A DNA stretch of 64,000 bases, taken from Rhodanobacter soli (lineage in GTDB: Bacteria > Pseudomonadota > Gammaproteobacteria > Xanthomonadales > Rhodanobacteraceae). This document shows positions 27,172 to 36,643 of this stretch, in pieces. Position numbers and translations under genes: made by a program. The notes under the pieces were generated by a model. It was not told the DNA's origin and searched no databases. It was given only the letters and a program-made list of their open reading frames with translations. Within the stretch, counting starts at the first letter, position 1. Each line of letters begins with the position of its first letter. Where the stretch lies: positions 1,178,001-1,242,000 of the forward strand of contig NZ_JBEPSD010000001.1 of the NCBI RefSeq assembly GCF_040548735.1, read 5' to 3'.

Positions 27172-27717
27172 CTATTTCGCGTCAAGCGCGATGCTGGCCG
27201 GACGTTCCATCCAGCCACCATTACCGTTGGATACCAGCTCGACTAGGTCGATATGGTCTTCGCTGATCGCCGTGATGTGCCCGTAGTTCTGGCCCATGTA
27301 TTCGTTGACATGGACGCGATGGATCACACCACCCGGGTCCTTGACCAGCACCTCCATGCCCGCACCGGTACCGACCGTGCCGACCATCTTCAGGCTGTCC
27401 AGCGCGAACAGCTCCAGCGGCTGCTTGGCGCGGTTGGCGTCGGGTCGCGGGCCGCTGGTGGCGTTGTTGTTGTCCAGCTCGGCCGTGCTCGGGCTGAACG
27501 GATCACGCCGATCCTGGTCATCGTACTTGAACGTCTCGAAGGTCTTGATCACCGGCAACGGCTGGATCGGCGCGCCCTTCTTGGCCTTTTCCTGGGCGAC
27601 CCAGGTGCGCAGGTCGGACATGCCGCGGGTGCAACCGGCCAACACCAGCACGGCACCAAGCATCAGCAGGACACGCGCCACACGGGTTGGCTTGATGGTT
27701 GTCAGCTTGTTCATCAT
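27172..27717 (-). CDS. pilP: Type IV pilus inner membrane lipoprotein PilP
   Basis: A 181-residue lipoprotein. The lipobox is LVLAGC, with the cysteine near residue 29. A flexible linker follows, then a beta domain with RDPFSP (the PilQ-contact region) and LKMVGTVG. PilP joins the PilN-PilO pair to the secretin. Start ATG 27717 overlaps the pilO stop (ATGATGA), so the two are coupled. A second ATG follows at once. Confidence 0.94.
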   Translation of the reverse strand: MMNKLTTIKPTRVARVLLMLGAVLVLAGCTRGMSDLRTWVAQEKAKKGAPIQPLPVIKTFETFKYDDQDRRDPFSPSTAELDNNNATSGPRPDANRAKQPLELFALDSLKMVGTVGTGAGMEVLVKDPGGVIHRVHVNEYMGQNYGHITAISEDHIDLVELVSNGNGGWMERPASIALDAK

Positions 27718-28370
27718 TTCGCCCCCCCCGCCTTCTTGCCGGCGCCAGCAGTGGAGCTCTCTTCGTCGTCCAGATAGCGGTAGGTCTTCACGGTGCCCTG
27801 CAGGACCAGCTGACCGTTCGAGGTGCCATCGCCCTTGCTGGCCGTTTTTGGCGTCAGCGAGACGTCATGCAGAGTCAGGATCACCACTCGCGGCAGCGAG
27901 GCCACGCCACTGATGAACATGCCGAACTGGTGGTAGGTACCGGTGAAGCGCAACGCGATCGGCCTCTCCGCGTAGAAGTCCTTCGGTGTTTCCGCACCGG
28001 GCTGGAACAGATCGGTCTCCAGGCCGGCGGACTGTGCGGTCTGCGAGATGTCAGTCAGCAGTTCGGGCATCTCGGTCTTGCTGGGCAACTGGCGCAGCAG
28101 CTGACGCAGCATGTCCTGCATCTCGTCGAGTTGCTGTTGCAGCGCCTCCAGGTTGACCGACTTGGCCTGCTTGGTGGAGAACTCCTGCTTGAGCTGGTCC
28201 TCCTTGCCGGCCAGCGTCTTCAGGCTGTCCTGCTGGTCACTGACGAAGAAGTACCAGCCCATCAGCAGCACAAAACCCATCAGCAGGGCGGTGAAGAAGA
28301 TCTTGACCGATTGCGGCCAACCACCGACGTTGTTGCGGTCGAGGTTCTGGAGATCGTTGAAGAAACTCAT
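27714..28370 (-). CDS. pilO: Type IV pilus alignment protein PilO
   Basis: A 218-residue bitopic inner membrane protein. A short cytoplasmic start with LQNLDRNNVGGWP precedes a helix at about 24-44, a coiled coil (about 50-95, LEALQQQLDEMQDMLRQLL) and a ferredoxin-like periplasmic domain with FTGTYHQFGMFISGVASL. It pairs with PilN to align the pilus machine. It overlaps pilN by ATGA and pilP at its end. Confidence 0.95.
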   Translation of the reverse strand: MSFFNDLQNLDRNNVGGWPQSVKIFFTALLMGFVLLMGWYFFVSDQQDSLKTLAGKEDQLKQEFSTKQAKSVNLEALQQQLDEMQDMLRQLLRQLPSKTEMPELLTDISQTAQSAGLETDLFQPGAETPKDFYAERPIALRFTGTYHQFGMFISGVASLPRVVILTLHDVSLTPKTASKGDGTSNGQLVLQGTVKTYRYLDDEESSTAGAGKKAGGAK

Positions 28371-29097
28371 GATCCGGCACCTCCCGTGGCGGCTGGCACA
28401 CTCACCGGATGGGCTTCCGGGGTAGCCGTTGTCGCGGGCTTCGCCGGCGAGGTGGCCGCCTTGGCTGCCGCACCAAGCGCCGCCGGCACCGCCGGAGCCG
28501 CGCCGGAGCTGGCGCCGGCCGGCAACACCGGGGTCTTGCCGTCGATTTCGTCGGACTTCGGCTTGCTCAGCAGCACGTTCAGGCCGAACACATACGGCAT
28601 GCGGGTGCCGTTATGCGTGTTTTCGGTCTTGCGCAGATCGGCATGGCCCATCCACGGCGAAGTCTCGATGTTGCGCATGTATTCGGCGACGCTGGCATTG
28701 GACTGGGCTACGCCGTCGAGCGACATGGATTGGCCGCTCTGCTTCAGGCCGGACAGGCGCGCGCTGGTGGGAATCGTCTTCACCAGTTCGTCGAACAGAT
28801 GCACCATCTGCGAGCGGTCGGCCTGCAACTGCTCGATGATCTGCTTGCGTGCGAGCAGATGCTCACGCACCTTTTCCAGGTCCTTGATCTTCGCGATGCG
28901 CACGTCGAGTTGCTTGATCTCGGTCTGCAGGTAGGCGTTGCGCTCGTTCTGGTTGTCGATACGCTGGCCCATCCAGAAGACCCACAGCAGCAGCACGCCC
29001 AGCGCCACCACGAAGGCGGCAACGAGCTGCATGTAGAACTCGCGCTCGCGCTGCTTGCGCCGCTCGGCGCGCCACGGAAGTAGATTGACGTGTGCCA

Positions 29098-29098
<1 letters not shown>
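28367..29098 (-). CDS. pilN: Type IV pilus alignment protein PilN
   Basis: A 243-residue bitopic protein. The N-terminal PilM-binding motif is VNLLPWRAERR at residues 4-14. A helix follows at about 25-44, then a coiled coil (about 50-100) and a periplasmic ferredoxin-like domain. The last 60 residues are an A/P-rich tail, longer than in the usual PilN of about 200 residues. The start overlaps the pilM stop as TGATG. Confidence 0.95.
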
Positions 29099-30216
<1,118 letters not shown>

Positions 30217-30427
30217 TTAAATCGAAAAAATAACGTAATGGCAACGGTCTACGGGAACTTTCTCATGTGATTGGCGTGATGCCCGCCACATTTAAGGCAA
30301 ACCCCCTGTTGGCCCGACCCTTGCTTTGGAGGCCGGTTTTTGTATTGGTCGACCGCTGCTCATGTGGGGAATACTCCTACATCTATACTCTGTCATGTTT
30401 TGACTCAGGTCTCGCTATCCCCACACC

Positions 30428-32956
30428 ATGCAAATTTTCAAACGCTTGTTGCGCTGGGCTCTGATCCTGGCCTTTTCCGGTTTGCTCCTGGCAATTGTCG
30501 CGGTGGGTGTGGCGTATTGGCTGATCGCCCCGAGGCTCCCTTCGGTGGCCGAGTTGAAGAACTATCCGATGCAGGTGCCGCTGCGCGTGCTGAGCGCCGA
30601 CGGCAAGCTGATCGCCAGTTTCGGCGAGACCCGGCGCATCCCGGTGGACATCGAGAAGGTGCCGGACCGGCTCAAGCATGCCGTGCTGTCGGCCGAGGAC
30701 GCGGACTTCTACCACCACCCGGGTGTGGACTGGCACGGCATCGTGCGGGCCGGCTGGCATGTCGTGGTGACCGGCGGCGACAAGGGCCCCGGCGGTTCGA
30801 CGATCACCCAGCAGGTCGCCCGCAACTTCTTCCTGAGCCCGGAAAAGCTGTATTCGCGCAAGCTCACCGAGATCTTCATCGCGCTGCGCATCGAGCACGA
30901 ACTCACCAAGGACCAGATCCTCGAGCTGTACCTCAACAAGATGTTCCTCGGTCACCGCTCGTACGGCGTGGCCGCGGCCGCCGAGTACTACTACGGCAAG
31001 ACGCTGGACCAGCTGACCGTGGCCGAATGCGCCCTGATCGCCTCCACCTTCCAGTTGCCGTCGGTGGTCAACCCGATCAACGGACAGAAGCGCGCGATCG
31101 CCCGGCGCAACTGGGTGCTGGGCGAAATGCTGCGCCACGACTACATCACCAAGGCCGTGTACGAGCAGGCGATCGCCGAGCCGAACCATGCCTACCCGCA
31201 TGAGCAGCCGATCGAGGTGGACGCCCCCTACCTCGCCGAGATGGTGCGCCGGCAGGTGCTCGACCGTTTCGGCAACGATGCGCTGACCGAAGGCTACGTG
31301 GTCAGGACCACGGTGCAGAGCAGCCGCCAGCAGGCTGCCGTGGAAGCAGTGCGCGACGGGCTGATCGCCTATGACCGCCGGCATGGCTGGCGCGGACCGG
31401 AAGCCCACCAGGACCTGCCGGCGGGCGCCGGCGAAGCGGATTTCGACAACCTGCTGGCCAACTACGGCAGCGTCTCCGGCATGCAGCCGGGCATCGTCAC
31501 GGCCAGTGACGCGAAGCAGGCGACGGTCTACCTGTCCAGCCATGAAAGCGCGATCCTCGACCTGGCCGGGGTCAGCTGGGCGCGCCCGCACATCAATGAC
31601 GACCGCGTCGGCGCCGCACCGACCCGGGTCGACGGCGTGCTCAAGCGCGGCGACATCATCCGGCTGGCGCGCGACGACAAGGGCGAGTGGCAGCTGGCGC
31701 AGATCCCCGCTGCACAGGCCGCGCTGACCTCGATCGAGCCGGAGGACGGTTCGATCCAGGCCCTGGTCGGCGGCTTCAACTTCGTGCGCAGCAAGTTCAA
31801 CCGGGCCGTGATGGCCGCGCGCCAGCCCGGCTCCAGCTTCAAACCCTACCTGTATTCGGCGGCGTTCGAGCGCGGCTTCACCCCGGCCTCGATCATCAAC
31901 GACGCGCCGCTCGCCCTGCCCGACCCGTCGCGCCCGAACGGCATCTGGACGCCCTCCAACGATGACGACAAGTTCGCCGGGCCGATGCGCCTGCGCGAAG
32001 CGCTGGTGCAATCGAAGAACCTGGTCTCGGTGCGCCTGCTCGATGCCATCGGCGTGCGCTACATGCGCGAATACGCCACCCGTTTCGGCTTCTCGCAGGA
32101 CGCGATCCCGGCCAACCTGTCGATGGCGCTGGGCACCGCCTCGGTGTCGCCGATGGGCATGGCCCGCGGCTTCGCGGTGTTCGCCAATGGCGGCTACCTG
32201 GTCACGCCGTATTTCATCCACGAGATCGACGACCGCAACGGCAAGCCGGTGTACGTGGCCAACCCCGCGCGCGCCTGCCGCAACTGCCAGGAGCGCCTGC
32301 TCGACACGCGGCCACCCGGCCCGCCGCCGGCCGAGATGAACCCCACCCCCGCCAACAACCTGGCCAGCGCGTCATCCGTGGCCCCCGCCGAATCCAGCAG
32401 CGTCGACGGCGTCGGCGACGCGGTGCTGCCGGCCGACGCGCACGGCGACGGCGCACACCCGCCGGTGCTCGCGCCGCGGGTAATCGAGGCACGCAACGAC
32501 TACCTGGTGACCTCGCTGATGAAGGACGTGATCCTGCGCGGCACCGGCTCGGCCGCGCGCGCGCTGGGGCGCGACGACCTGGCCGGCAAGACCGGCTCCA
32601 CCAACGATCACCGCGACGCCTGGTTCGTCGGCTTCAACGGCGACTTGTCGACCGCCGTGTGGATGGGTTTCGACGACTACAGCTCGCTCGGCCGCGGCGA
32701 GTTCGGCGCCAAGGCCGCACTGCCGATCTGGATGTCCTACATGGGCAGCGTCCTGAAAGACACGCCGCCGAGTACGTTGCCGATGCCGCCGGGAATCAGT
32801 ACGGTATTGATCAACCGCTACAGCGGCCTGCCCGCCGCGTCGGGCGATCCGGACGGCATCAACGAGATGTTCAAGGTGGAAGACGTCGACCGCCTGCGCA
32901 GCCAGGCCGCCCAGCAGAAGGAGCAGGACCAGCAGCACGCCTACGACATCTTCTGA
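30428..32956 (+). CDS. mrcA: Penicillin-binding protein 1A
   Basis: An 842-residue bifunctional class A PBP that polymerises and cross-links peptidoglycan. It has a membrane anchor at residues 10-33 and a GT51 transglycosylase at about 55-230 with catalytic E90 in SAEDADFYHHPG. An OB-like middle region follows, then a transpeptidase with S469-SF-K472, S529-K530-N531 and K721-T-G. A proline/serine-rich insert with a CRNC pair lies at about 610-680. A TATACT hexamer at 30384-30389 could be a -10 element. Divergence from pilM is the arrangement seen in many gammaproteobacteria. Confidence 0.95.
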   Translation: MQIFKRLLRWALILAFSGLLLAIVAVGVAYWLIAPRLPSVAELKNYPMQVPLRVLSADGKLIASFGETRRIPVDIEKVPDRLKHAVLSAEDADFYHHPGVDWHGIVRAGWHVVVTGGDKGPGGSTITQQVARNFFLSPEKLYSRKLTEIFIALRIEHELTKDQILELYLNKMFLGHRSYGVAAAAEYYYGKTLDQLTVAECALIASTFQLPSVVNPINGQKRAIARRNWVLGEMLRHDYITKAVYEQAIAEPNHAYPHEQPIEVDAPYLAEMVRRQVLDRFGNDALTEGYVVRTTVQSSRQQAAVEAVRDGLIAYDRRHGWRGPEAHQDLPAGAGEADFDNLLANYGSVSGMQPGIVTASDAKQATVYLSSHESAILDLAGVSWARPHINDDRVGAAPTRVDGVLKRGDIIRLARDDKGEWQLAQIPAAQAALTSIEPEDGSIQALVGGFNFVRSKFNRAVMAARQPGSSFKPYLYSAAFERGFTPASIINDAPLALPDPSRPNGIWTPSNDDDKFAGPMRLREALVQSKNLVSVRLLDAIGVRYMREYATRFGFSQDAIPANLSMALGTASVSPMGMARGFAVFANGGYLVTPYFIHEIDDRNGKPVYVANPARACRNCQERLLDTRPPGPPPAEMNPTPANNLASASSVAPAESSSVDGVGDAVLPADAHGDGAHPPVLAPRVIEARNDYLVTSLMKDVILRGTGSAARALGRDDLAGKTGSTNDHRDAWFVGFNGDLSTAVWMGFDDYSSLGRGEFGAKAALPIWMSYMGSVLKDTPPSTLPMPPGISTVLINRYSGLPAASGDPDGINEMFKVEDVDRLRSQAAQQKEQDQQHAYDIF

Positions 32957-33017
32957 GCCTTCGACGCAGCTTCCGGCACAAGGAAGCTGCCGGTTACCGA
33001 TCGATGAGGAGCGCGCC

Positions 33018-33689
33018 ATGTCCCGAGGTGACCACCACCGCATCCACGCGCACGACCGCCTGCAACGCAACCGACTGCGCGTGGCCCAGGAAGCCGCGCG
33101 GCTGATGAGCGAGCACGGCATCCGCGACTTCCACCACGCCAAGCTGAAGGCCGCCGAGCGGCTGGGCATCCTCGACACCCAGGCGCTGCCGCGCAACCTG
33201 GAGATCGAGCAGGCGCTGCGCGAGCACCAGCGCCTGTTCCTCGCCGACAGCCAGCCGCAGCTGCTGCGGCAGCGACGCGAGGCGGCGGTCGAGGCGATGC
33301 GTTTCCTCGCCGCGTTCGAACCGCGCCTGGTCGGCGCCGTGCTCGAGGGCACCGCCGACGCGCATTCGGCAGTCTGCCTGCACGTGTACAGCGACGATCC
33401 GGAGGCGGTCGTGCTGTACCTGCGCGAACATGGCGTGCCGTTCGATACCCAGGTGCGCCGACTGCGCTACAGCCGCGACGACCAGCCCGAATACCCGGTG
33501 CTGCTGTTCGCCGCCGACGAGCTGCCGTTCGATCTCACCGTGCTGCCGCGCGATGCGCTGCGCCAGGCCCCGCTGGACCGCGCCGACGACCGGCCGATGC
33601 GGCGCGCGTCGCTGGCCCAGGTGGAAATGCTGCTCGACGAAGGCCCCGACGAAGCGTTCGAGCAGCGACTGGGCGCGGCATTGCGCTGA
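33018..33689 (+). CDS. Conserved protein of unknown function, possible nucleotidyltransferase-like fold
   Basis: A 223-residue soluble protein. The first third is helical and charged (RVAQEAARLMSEHGIRDFHH). The middle LVGAVLEGTADAHSAVCLHV resembles the G-S core of nucleotidyltransferases, but the aspartate pair is not clear. The last part ends PLDRADDRPMRRASLAQVE, a stretch I recall from uncharacterised Pseudomonas and Xanthomonas homologues. It lies 61 bases after the PBP1A gene in the same direction, with a GAGGA site before the ATG. It shares a two-way terminator with gltA. Confidence 0.7.
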   Translation: MSRGDHHRIHAHDRLQRNRLRVAQEAARLMSEHGIRDFHHAKLKAAERLGILDTQALPRNLEIEQALREHQRLFLADSQPQLLRQRREAAVEAMRFLAAFEPRLVGAVLEGTADAHSAVCLHVYSDDPEAVVLYLREHGVPFDTQVRRLRYSRDDQPEYPVLLFAADELPFDLTVLPRDALRQAPLDRADDRPMRRASLAQVEMLLDEGPDEAFEQRLGAALR

Positions 33690-33707
33690 GCCGGACTGCC
33701 ATCGCAC

Positions 33708-33739
33708 AAAAAAGCCCCGGCCATGGCCGGGGCTTTTTT
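33708..33739. terminator. Bidirectional terminator between 33018 gene and gltA
   Basis: Arms GCCCCGGCC and GGCCGGGGC around AT are flanked by six A and six T. It works as an intrinsic terminator on both strands for the converging genes. Confidence 0.92.
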
Positions 33740-33759
33740 ATCCCCGCGGGATGCCGCGA

Positions 33760-35055
33760 TCAGCGTTTCGCGGTCGTCACGTAATCGCGTACGTCGGCAC
33801 CGGTATAGACCTGGCGCGGGCGGCCGATGCGCGATCCGGGCGTTTCGTGCTGCTCGATCCAGTGCGCGATCCAGCCGGCGGTGCGCGCGATCGCGAACAT
33901 CACGGTGAACATCTCGGTGGGGATGCCCAGCGCCTTGTAGATGATGCCGGAATAGAAGTCGACGTTCGGGTACAGCTTGCGCTCGACGAAGTAGTCGTCC
34001 TTCAGCGCCGCCTCTTCCAGCTTCATCGCCACTTCCAGCAGCGGGTCGTTGACGCCCAGCTCGGCCAGCACCTTGTGGCACATCTCGCGGATGATCTTCG
34101 CGCGCGGATCGAAGTTCTTGTACACGCGATGGCCGAAGCCCATCAGGCGGAAGCTGTCGTTCTTGTCCTTCGCGCGCAGGATCGCCGACTCGACGTTGTC
34201 CGGCGTGCCGATCTCCTGCAGCTGCTTGAGCACGGCCTCGTTGGCGCCGCCATGCGCCGGACCCCACAGCGCGGTGATGCCGGCGGCGATCGACGCGTAC
34301 GGGTTCGCACCGGTGGAGCCGACCAGGCGCACGGTCGAGGTGGACGCGTTCTGCTCGTGGTCGGCGTGCAGGATGAACAGCAGGTCCAGCGCCTTGGCCG
34401 CGACCGGGCTCATCTGCAGCGGCTCGCTCGGCACCTCGAACATCATGTGCAGGAAGCGGTCGACGTACTCCAGGTTGTTGCGCGGATAGCGCATCGGCCA
34501 GCCGATCGAGTAGCGGTAGCAGGCGGCGGCGATCGTCGGCATCTTGGCGATCAGGCGGATCGCGGCGAGCTTGCGGTCGGCCGGATCGTCCACGTTGAGG
34601 TCGTCGTGGTAGAACGCCGACAGCGAGGCCACCGCGGCGGCCAGCATCGCCATCGGATGCGCGTCGTGGTGGAAGCCCTGGAAGAAGTTCTTCAGCGACT
34701 CGTGCAGCATCGTGTGATGCGCGACGTCGTGCTCGAACGTGGCGAACTCGGCCGGCTTCGGCAGCTCGCCGTTGAGCAGCAGGTAGGCCACTTCGAGGAA
34801 GCTGGAGTTCTCCGCCAGCTGCTCGATCGGGTAGCCGCGGTACAGCAGCACGCCCTTGTCGCCATCGATGTAGGTGATCGCGCTCTTGGTGCTGGCGGTG
34901 CTGCCATAGCCCGGGTCGTAGGTGAAGTGGCCGGTGTCCTTGTACAGCGTGGCGATGTCGATGCACGCCGGACCGAGCGTGCCGCTGACCAGCGGCAGTT
35001 CGCTGCTGCGGTTGTTCGACTCATCCACCAGCTTGACGGTCTTGGGATCGGACAC
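33760..35055 (-). CDS. gltA: Citrate synthase
   Basis: A 431-residue type II (hexameric-type) citrate synthase that condenses oxaloacetate and acetyl-CoA. The catalytic set is present: histidine in [12 protein letters not shown], histidine in [12 protein letters not shown] and aspartate in YPNVDFYSG. Length equals that of the E. coli enzyme. The start is a GTG at 35055 (VSDPKTVKL) with a perfect GGAGG five bases before it; an upstream start at 35133 would add an arginine-rich tail of no known role. A palindrome and GATAAT hexamer lie in the 275-base upstream gap. Confidence 0.96.
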   Translation of the reverse strand: MSDPKTVKLVDESNNRSSELPLVSGTLGPACIDIATLYKDTGHFTYDPGYGSTASTKSAITYIDGDKGVLLYRGYPIEQLAENSSFLEVAYLLLNGELPKPAEFATFEHDVAHHTMLHESLKNFFQGFHHDAHPMAMLAAAVASLSAFYHDDLNVDDPADRKLAAIRLIAKMPTIAAACYRYSIGWPMRYPRNNLEYVDRFLHMMFEVPSEPLQMSPVAAKALDLLFILHADHEQNASTSTVRLVGSTGANPYASIAAGITALWGPAHGGANEAVLKQLQEIGTPDNVESAILRAKDKNDSFRLMGFGHRVYKNFDPRAKIIREMCHKVLAELGVNDPLLEVAMKLEEAALKDDYFVERKLYPNVDFYSGIIYKALGIPTEMFTVMFAIARTAGWIAHWIEQHETPGSRIGRPRQVYTGADVRDYVTTAKR

Positions 35056-35060
35056 GGAAA

Positions 35061-35065
35061 CCTCC
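35061..35065 (-). promoter_or_regulatory. Ribosome binding site deciding the gltA start
   Basis: GGAGG on the minus strand, five bases before the GTG at 35055. It rules in the 431-residue form. Confidence 0.75.
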
Positions 35066-35174
35066 TTACATGTGGGTCGTCGTCGCCGGGAGCCGCGATG
35101 GCGGCGCCGGCCGGCGAAGGAATGCTTGGGCATGGCGTGCCGGGGAAAACACGCGATGCAACGGACGCGGTGAC

Positions 35175-35195
35175 GTCAGTTCACTGACCATTATC
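35175..35195 (-). promoter_or_regulatory. Candidate gltA promoter -10 and overlapping palindrome
   Basis: On the minus strand GATAAT (35195-35190) is followed at once by GTCAGTGAACTGAC (35188-35175), a palindrome with 6-base arms. An operator over the transcription start is plausible. No good -35 element was found, so the promoter call is weak. Confidence 0.3.
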
Positions 35196-35245
35196 GCACA
35201 AGGTCCCGTGTGCATTCGATGGCGAATGGTCGAATGCCGGGCACG

Positions 35246-35283
35246 AAAAGACACGGGGCAAGCCTGCGCCTGCCCCGTGTCTT
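35246..35283 (-). terminator. Intrinsic terminator after the L31 gene
   Basis: On the minus strand a 13-base stem AAGACACGGGGCA pairs with TGCCCCGTGTCTT around a 10-base loop and ends in a short U-run, about 50 bases after the L31 stop codon. Confidence 0.85.
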
Positions 35284-35330
35284 GAATCGGATCTGCGCGA
35301 CCGGCGTCAGGCGCCGGCTGCTGCCGTCAC

Positions 35331-35585
35331 TTATTCCTTGACGGAACCCGCATAGCGGCGACGGAACTTGTCGACACGGCCGCCGACGTCCAGCGTCTTC
35401 TGCTTGCCGGTATAGAACGGGTGCGAATGGCTGGAGATATCCACCTTGATCAGCGGGTACTCGTTGCCGTCCTCCCACTTGATGGTTTCCTTGCTGGACA
35501 TGGTCGACTTGGTCAGGAACGCGAAGTCGGACGACAGGTCCTGGAACACCACCGGGATGTAGTTCGGATGGATATCAGGCTTCAT
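35331..35585 (-). CDS. rpmE2: 50S ribosomal protein L31 type B
   Basis: An 84-residue L31 with no cysteine, so it is the zinc-free type B form. Typical stretches are [28 protein letters not shown] and [10 protein letters not shown]. Type B L31 usually replaces the zinc-binding form when zinc is scarce, but in this bacterial group it can be the only L31. A promoter with TACAAT lies upstream, and a strong terminator follows, so it is its own transcription unit. Confidence 0.95.
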   Translation of the reverse strand: MKPDIHPNYIPVVFQDLSSDFAFLTKSTMSSKETIKWEDGNEYPLIKVDISSHSHPFYTGKQKTLDVGGRVDKFRRRYAGSVKE

Positions 35586-35618
35586 GGCTGGCTCTAAAGC
35601 GGTGGTGAAAAGAGCGGT

Positions 35619-35648
35619 ATTGTAACGAGGAACCGGCTGCCCCTGCAA
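35619..35648 (-). promoter_or_regulatory. Candidate promoter of rpmE2
   Basis: On the minus strand TTGCAG (35648-35643) and TACAAT (35624-35619) are 18 bases apart, with the expected start site about 25 bases ahead of the L31 ATG. No Zur-like box was seen. Confidence 0.45.
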
Positions 35649-35656
35649 GTCGGCGG

Positions 35657-36592
35657 TCAGCCAGGCACGCCCAGCGCACGCCGCACCATCGCGGCAAAAC
35701 GGGCCTGGTCCACCTCCAGCACGATGTTCGCCTGGGCCGGCCGGCCCAAGCGCGCACTCCAGTCGACCACGGTGGCGCCACGGGTCAGGCGGCCGTCCAG
35801 TTCCACGGCCACCGCCCGGGTTTCGCGCCGGGTGACGATCGAAGGATCGAGCGCCACCGCCATCGCCAGCGCGTCGGCGGCGATCACGCCACGACGGTCG
35901 TGCTTAGCGTTGTAGCGGCGCGCCGCCCCCATGATCTTGCCGAAGAAGTCCGCGCGCCGATCGCCGGCGGCCAGCCAGCCATCGAACTCGGCATCGTCGA
36001 AGGCATGCCGCAGGGTCGCCTCCCAATCGACCAGATCGAACGCGGGAAACGCCTCGAACACCACGTGCGCCGCTTCCGGATCGAAGCCGATGTTGAATTC
36101 GGCCGGCACCTTGCCGGTATTGCCGTGGCCGGTGACCGCGCCGCCCATCACCACCAGCCGCGCCACCCGCTCGGGCAAGCCCGGATCGAGCCGCAACGCC
36201 AGCGCCAGATTGGTCAGCGGGCCCAGCGCCACCAGGGTCAGCTCGCCCGGCCGTTCGCGGGTCAGCCGCAGCAGGGCCAGCGCGGCTGGCTCGTCGGCCA
36301 GCGCAGCCGCCGGCTCGGCGAAGCCGATGTCGCCAAAACCATCCTGGCCATGCACGAACGCGGCGTCCTCGTCCGCGGCGCGCACCAGCGGCGCGGCGCA
36401 GCCGGCGAATACCGGCGTGGCCGCGCCAGCCAGGTCGACCAGGGTGCGTGCGTTGCGCACGGTATGGGCGAGGCCCACGTTGCCGGCGGCGATGCTGAGG
36501 CCGGCGATGTCGGCATGTGCGTAGGCCATCAGGATGGCCAGCGCGTCGTCGACGCCTGGGTCGGTATCGATCAGGAGTTGCGGTTTGCTCAT
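35657..36592 (-). CDS. Nucleoside hydrolase, inosine/uridine-preferring family
   Basis: A 311-residue enzyme that hydrolyses the N-glycosidic bond of ribonucleosides for base salvage. The calcium-binding N-terminus [12 protein letters not shown] (D9, D11, D15, D16) is intact, as are the [13 protein letters not shown] and [13 protein letters not shown] stretches. The conserved HDP that usually supplies the active-site histidine reads [12 protein letters not shown] here, so leaving-group activation may differ. It lies 71 bases before rpmE2 and 51 bases after recG in the minus direction. Confidence 0.87.
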   Translation of the reverse strand: MSKPQLLIDTDPGVDDALAILMAYAHADIAGLSIAAGNVGLAHTVRNARTLVDLAGAATPVFAGCAAPLVRAADEDAAFVHGQDGFGDIGFAEPAAALADEPAALALLRLTRERPGELTLVALGPLTNLALALRLDPGLPERVARLVVMGGAVTGHGNTGKVPAEFNIGFDPEAAHVVFEAFPAFDLVDWEATLRHAFDDAEFDGWLAAGDRRADFFGKIMGAARRYNAKHDRRGVIAADALAMAVALDPSIVTRRETRAVAVELDGRLTRGATVVDWSARLGRPAQANIVLEVDQARFAAMVRRALGVPG

Positions 36593-36643
36593 GGGCGTGT
36601 CTTATGGGTTTAGCCGCTCAGTGTATTCGATGGGAGCCAGCCA

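Noticed and set aside
35056..35133. Longer citrate synthase
   Set aside because: The GTG at 35055 has a perfect GGAGG and matches the family length; the extension is arginine-rich shadow.
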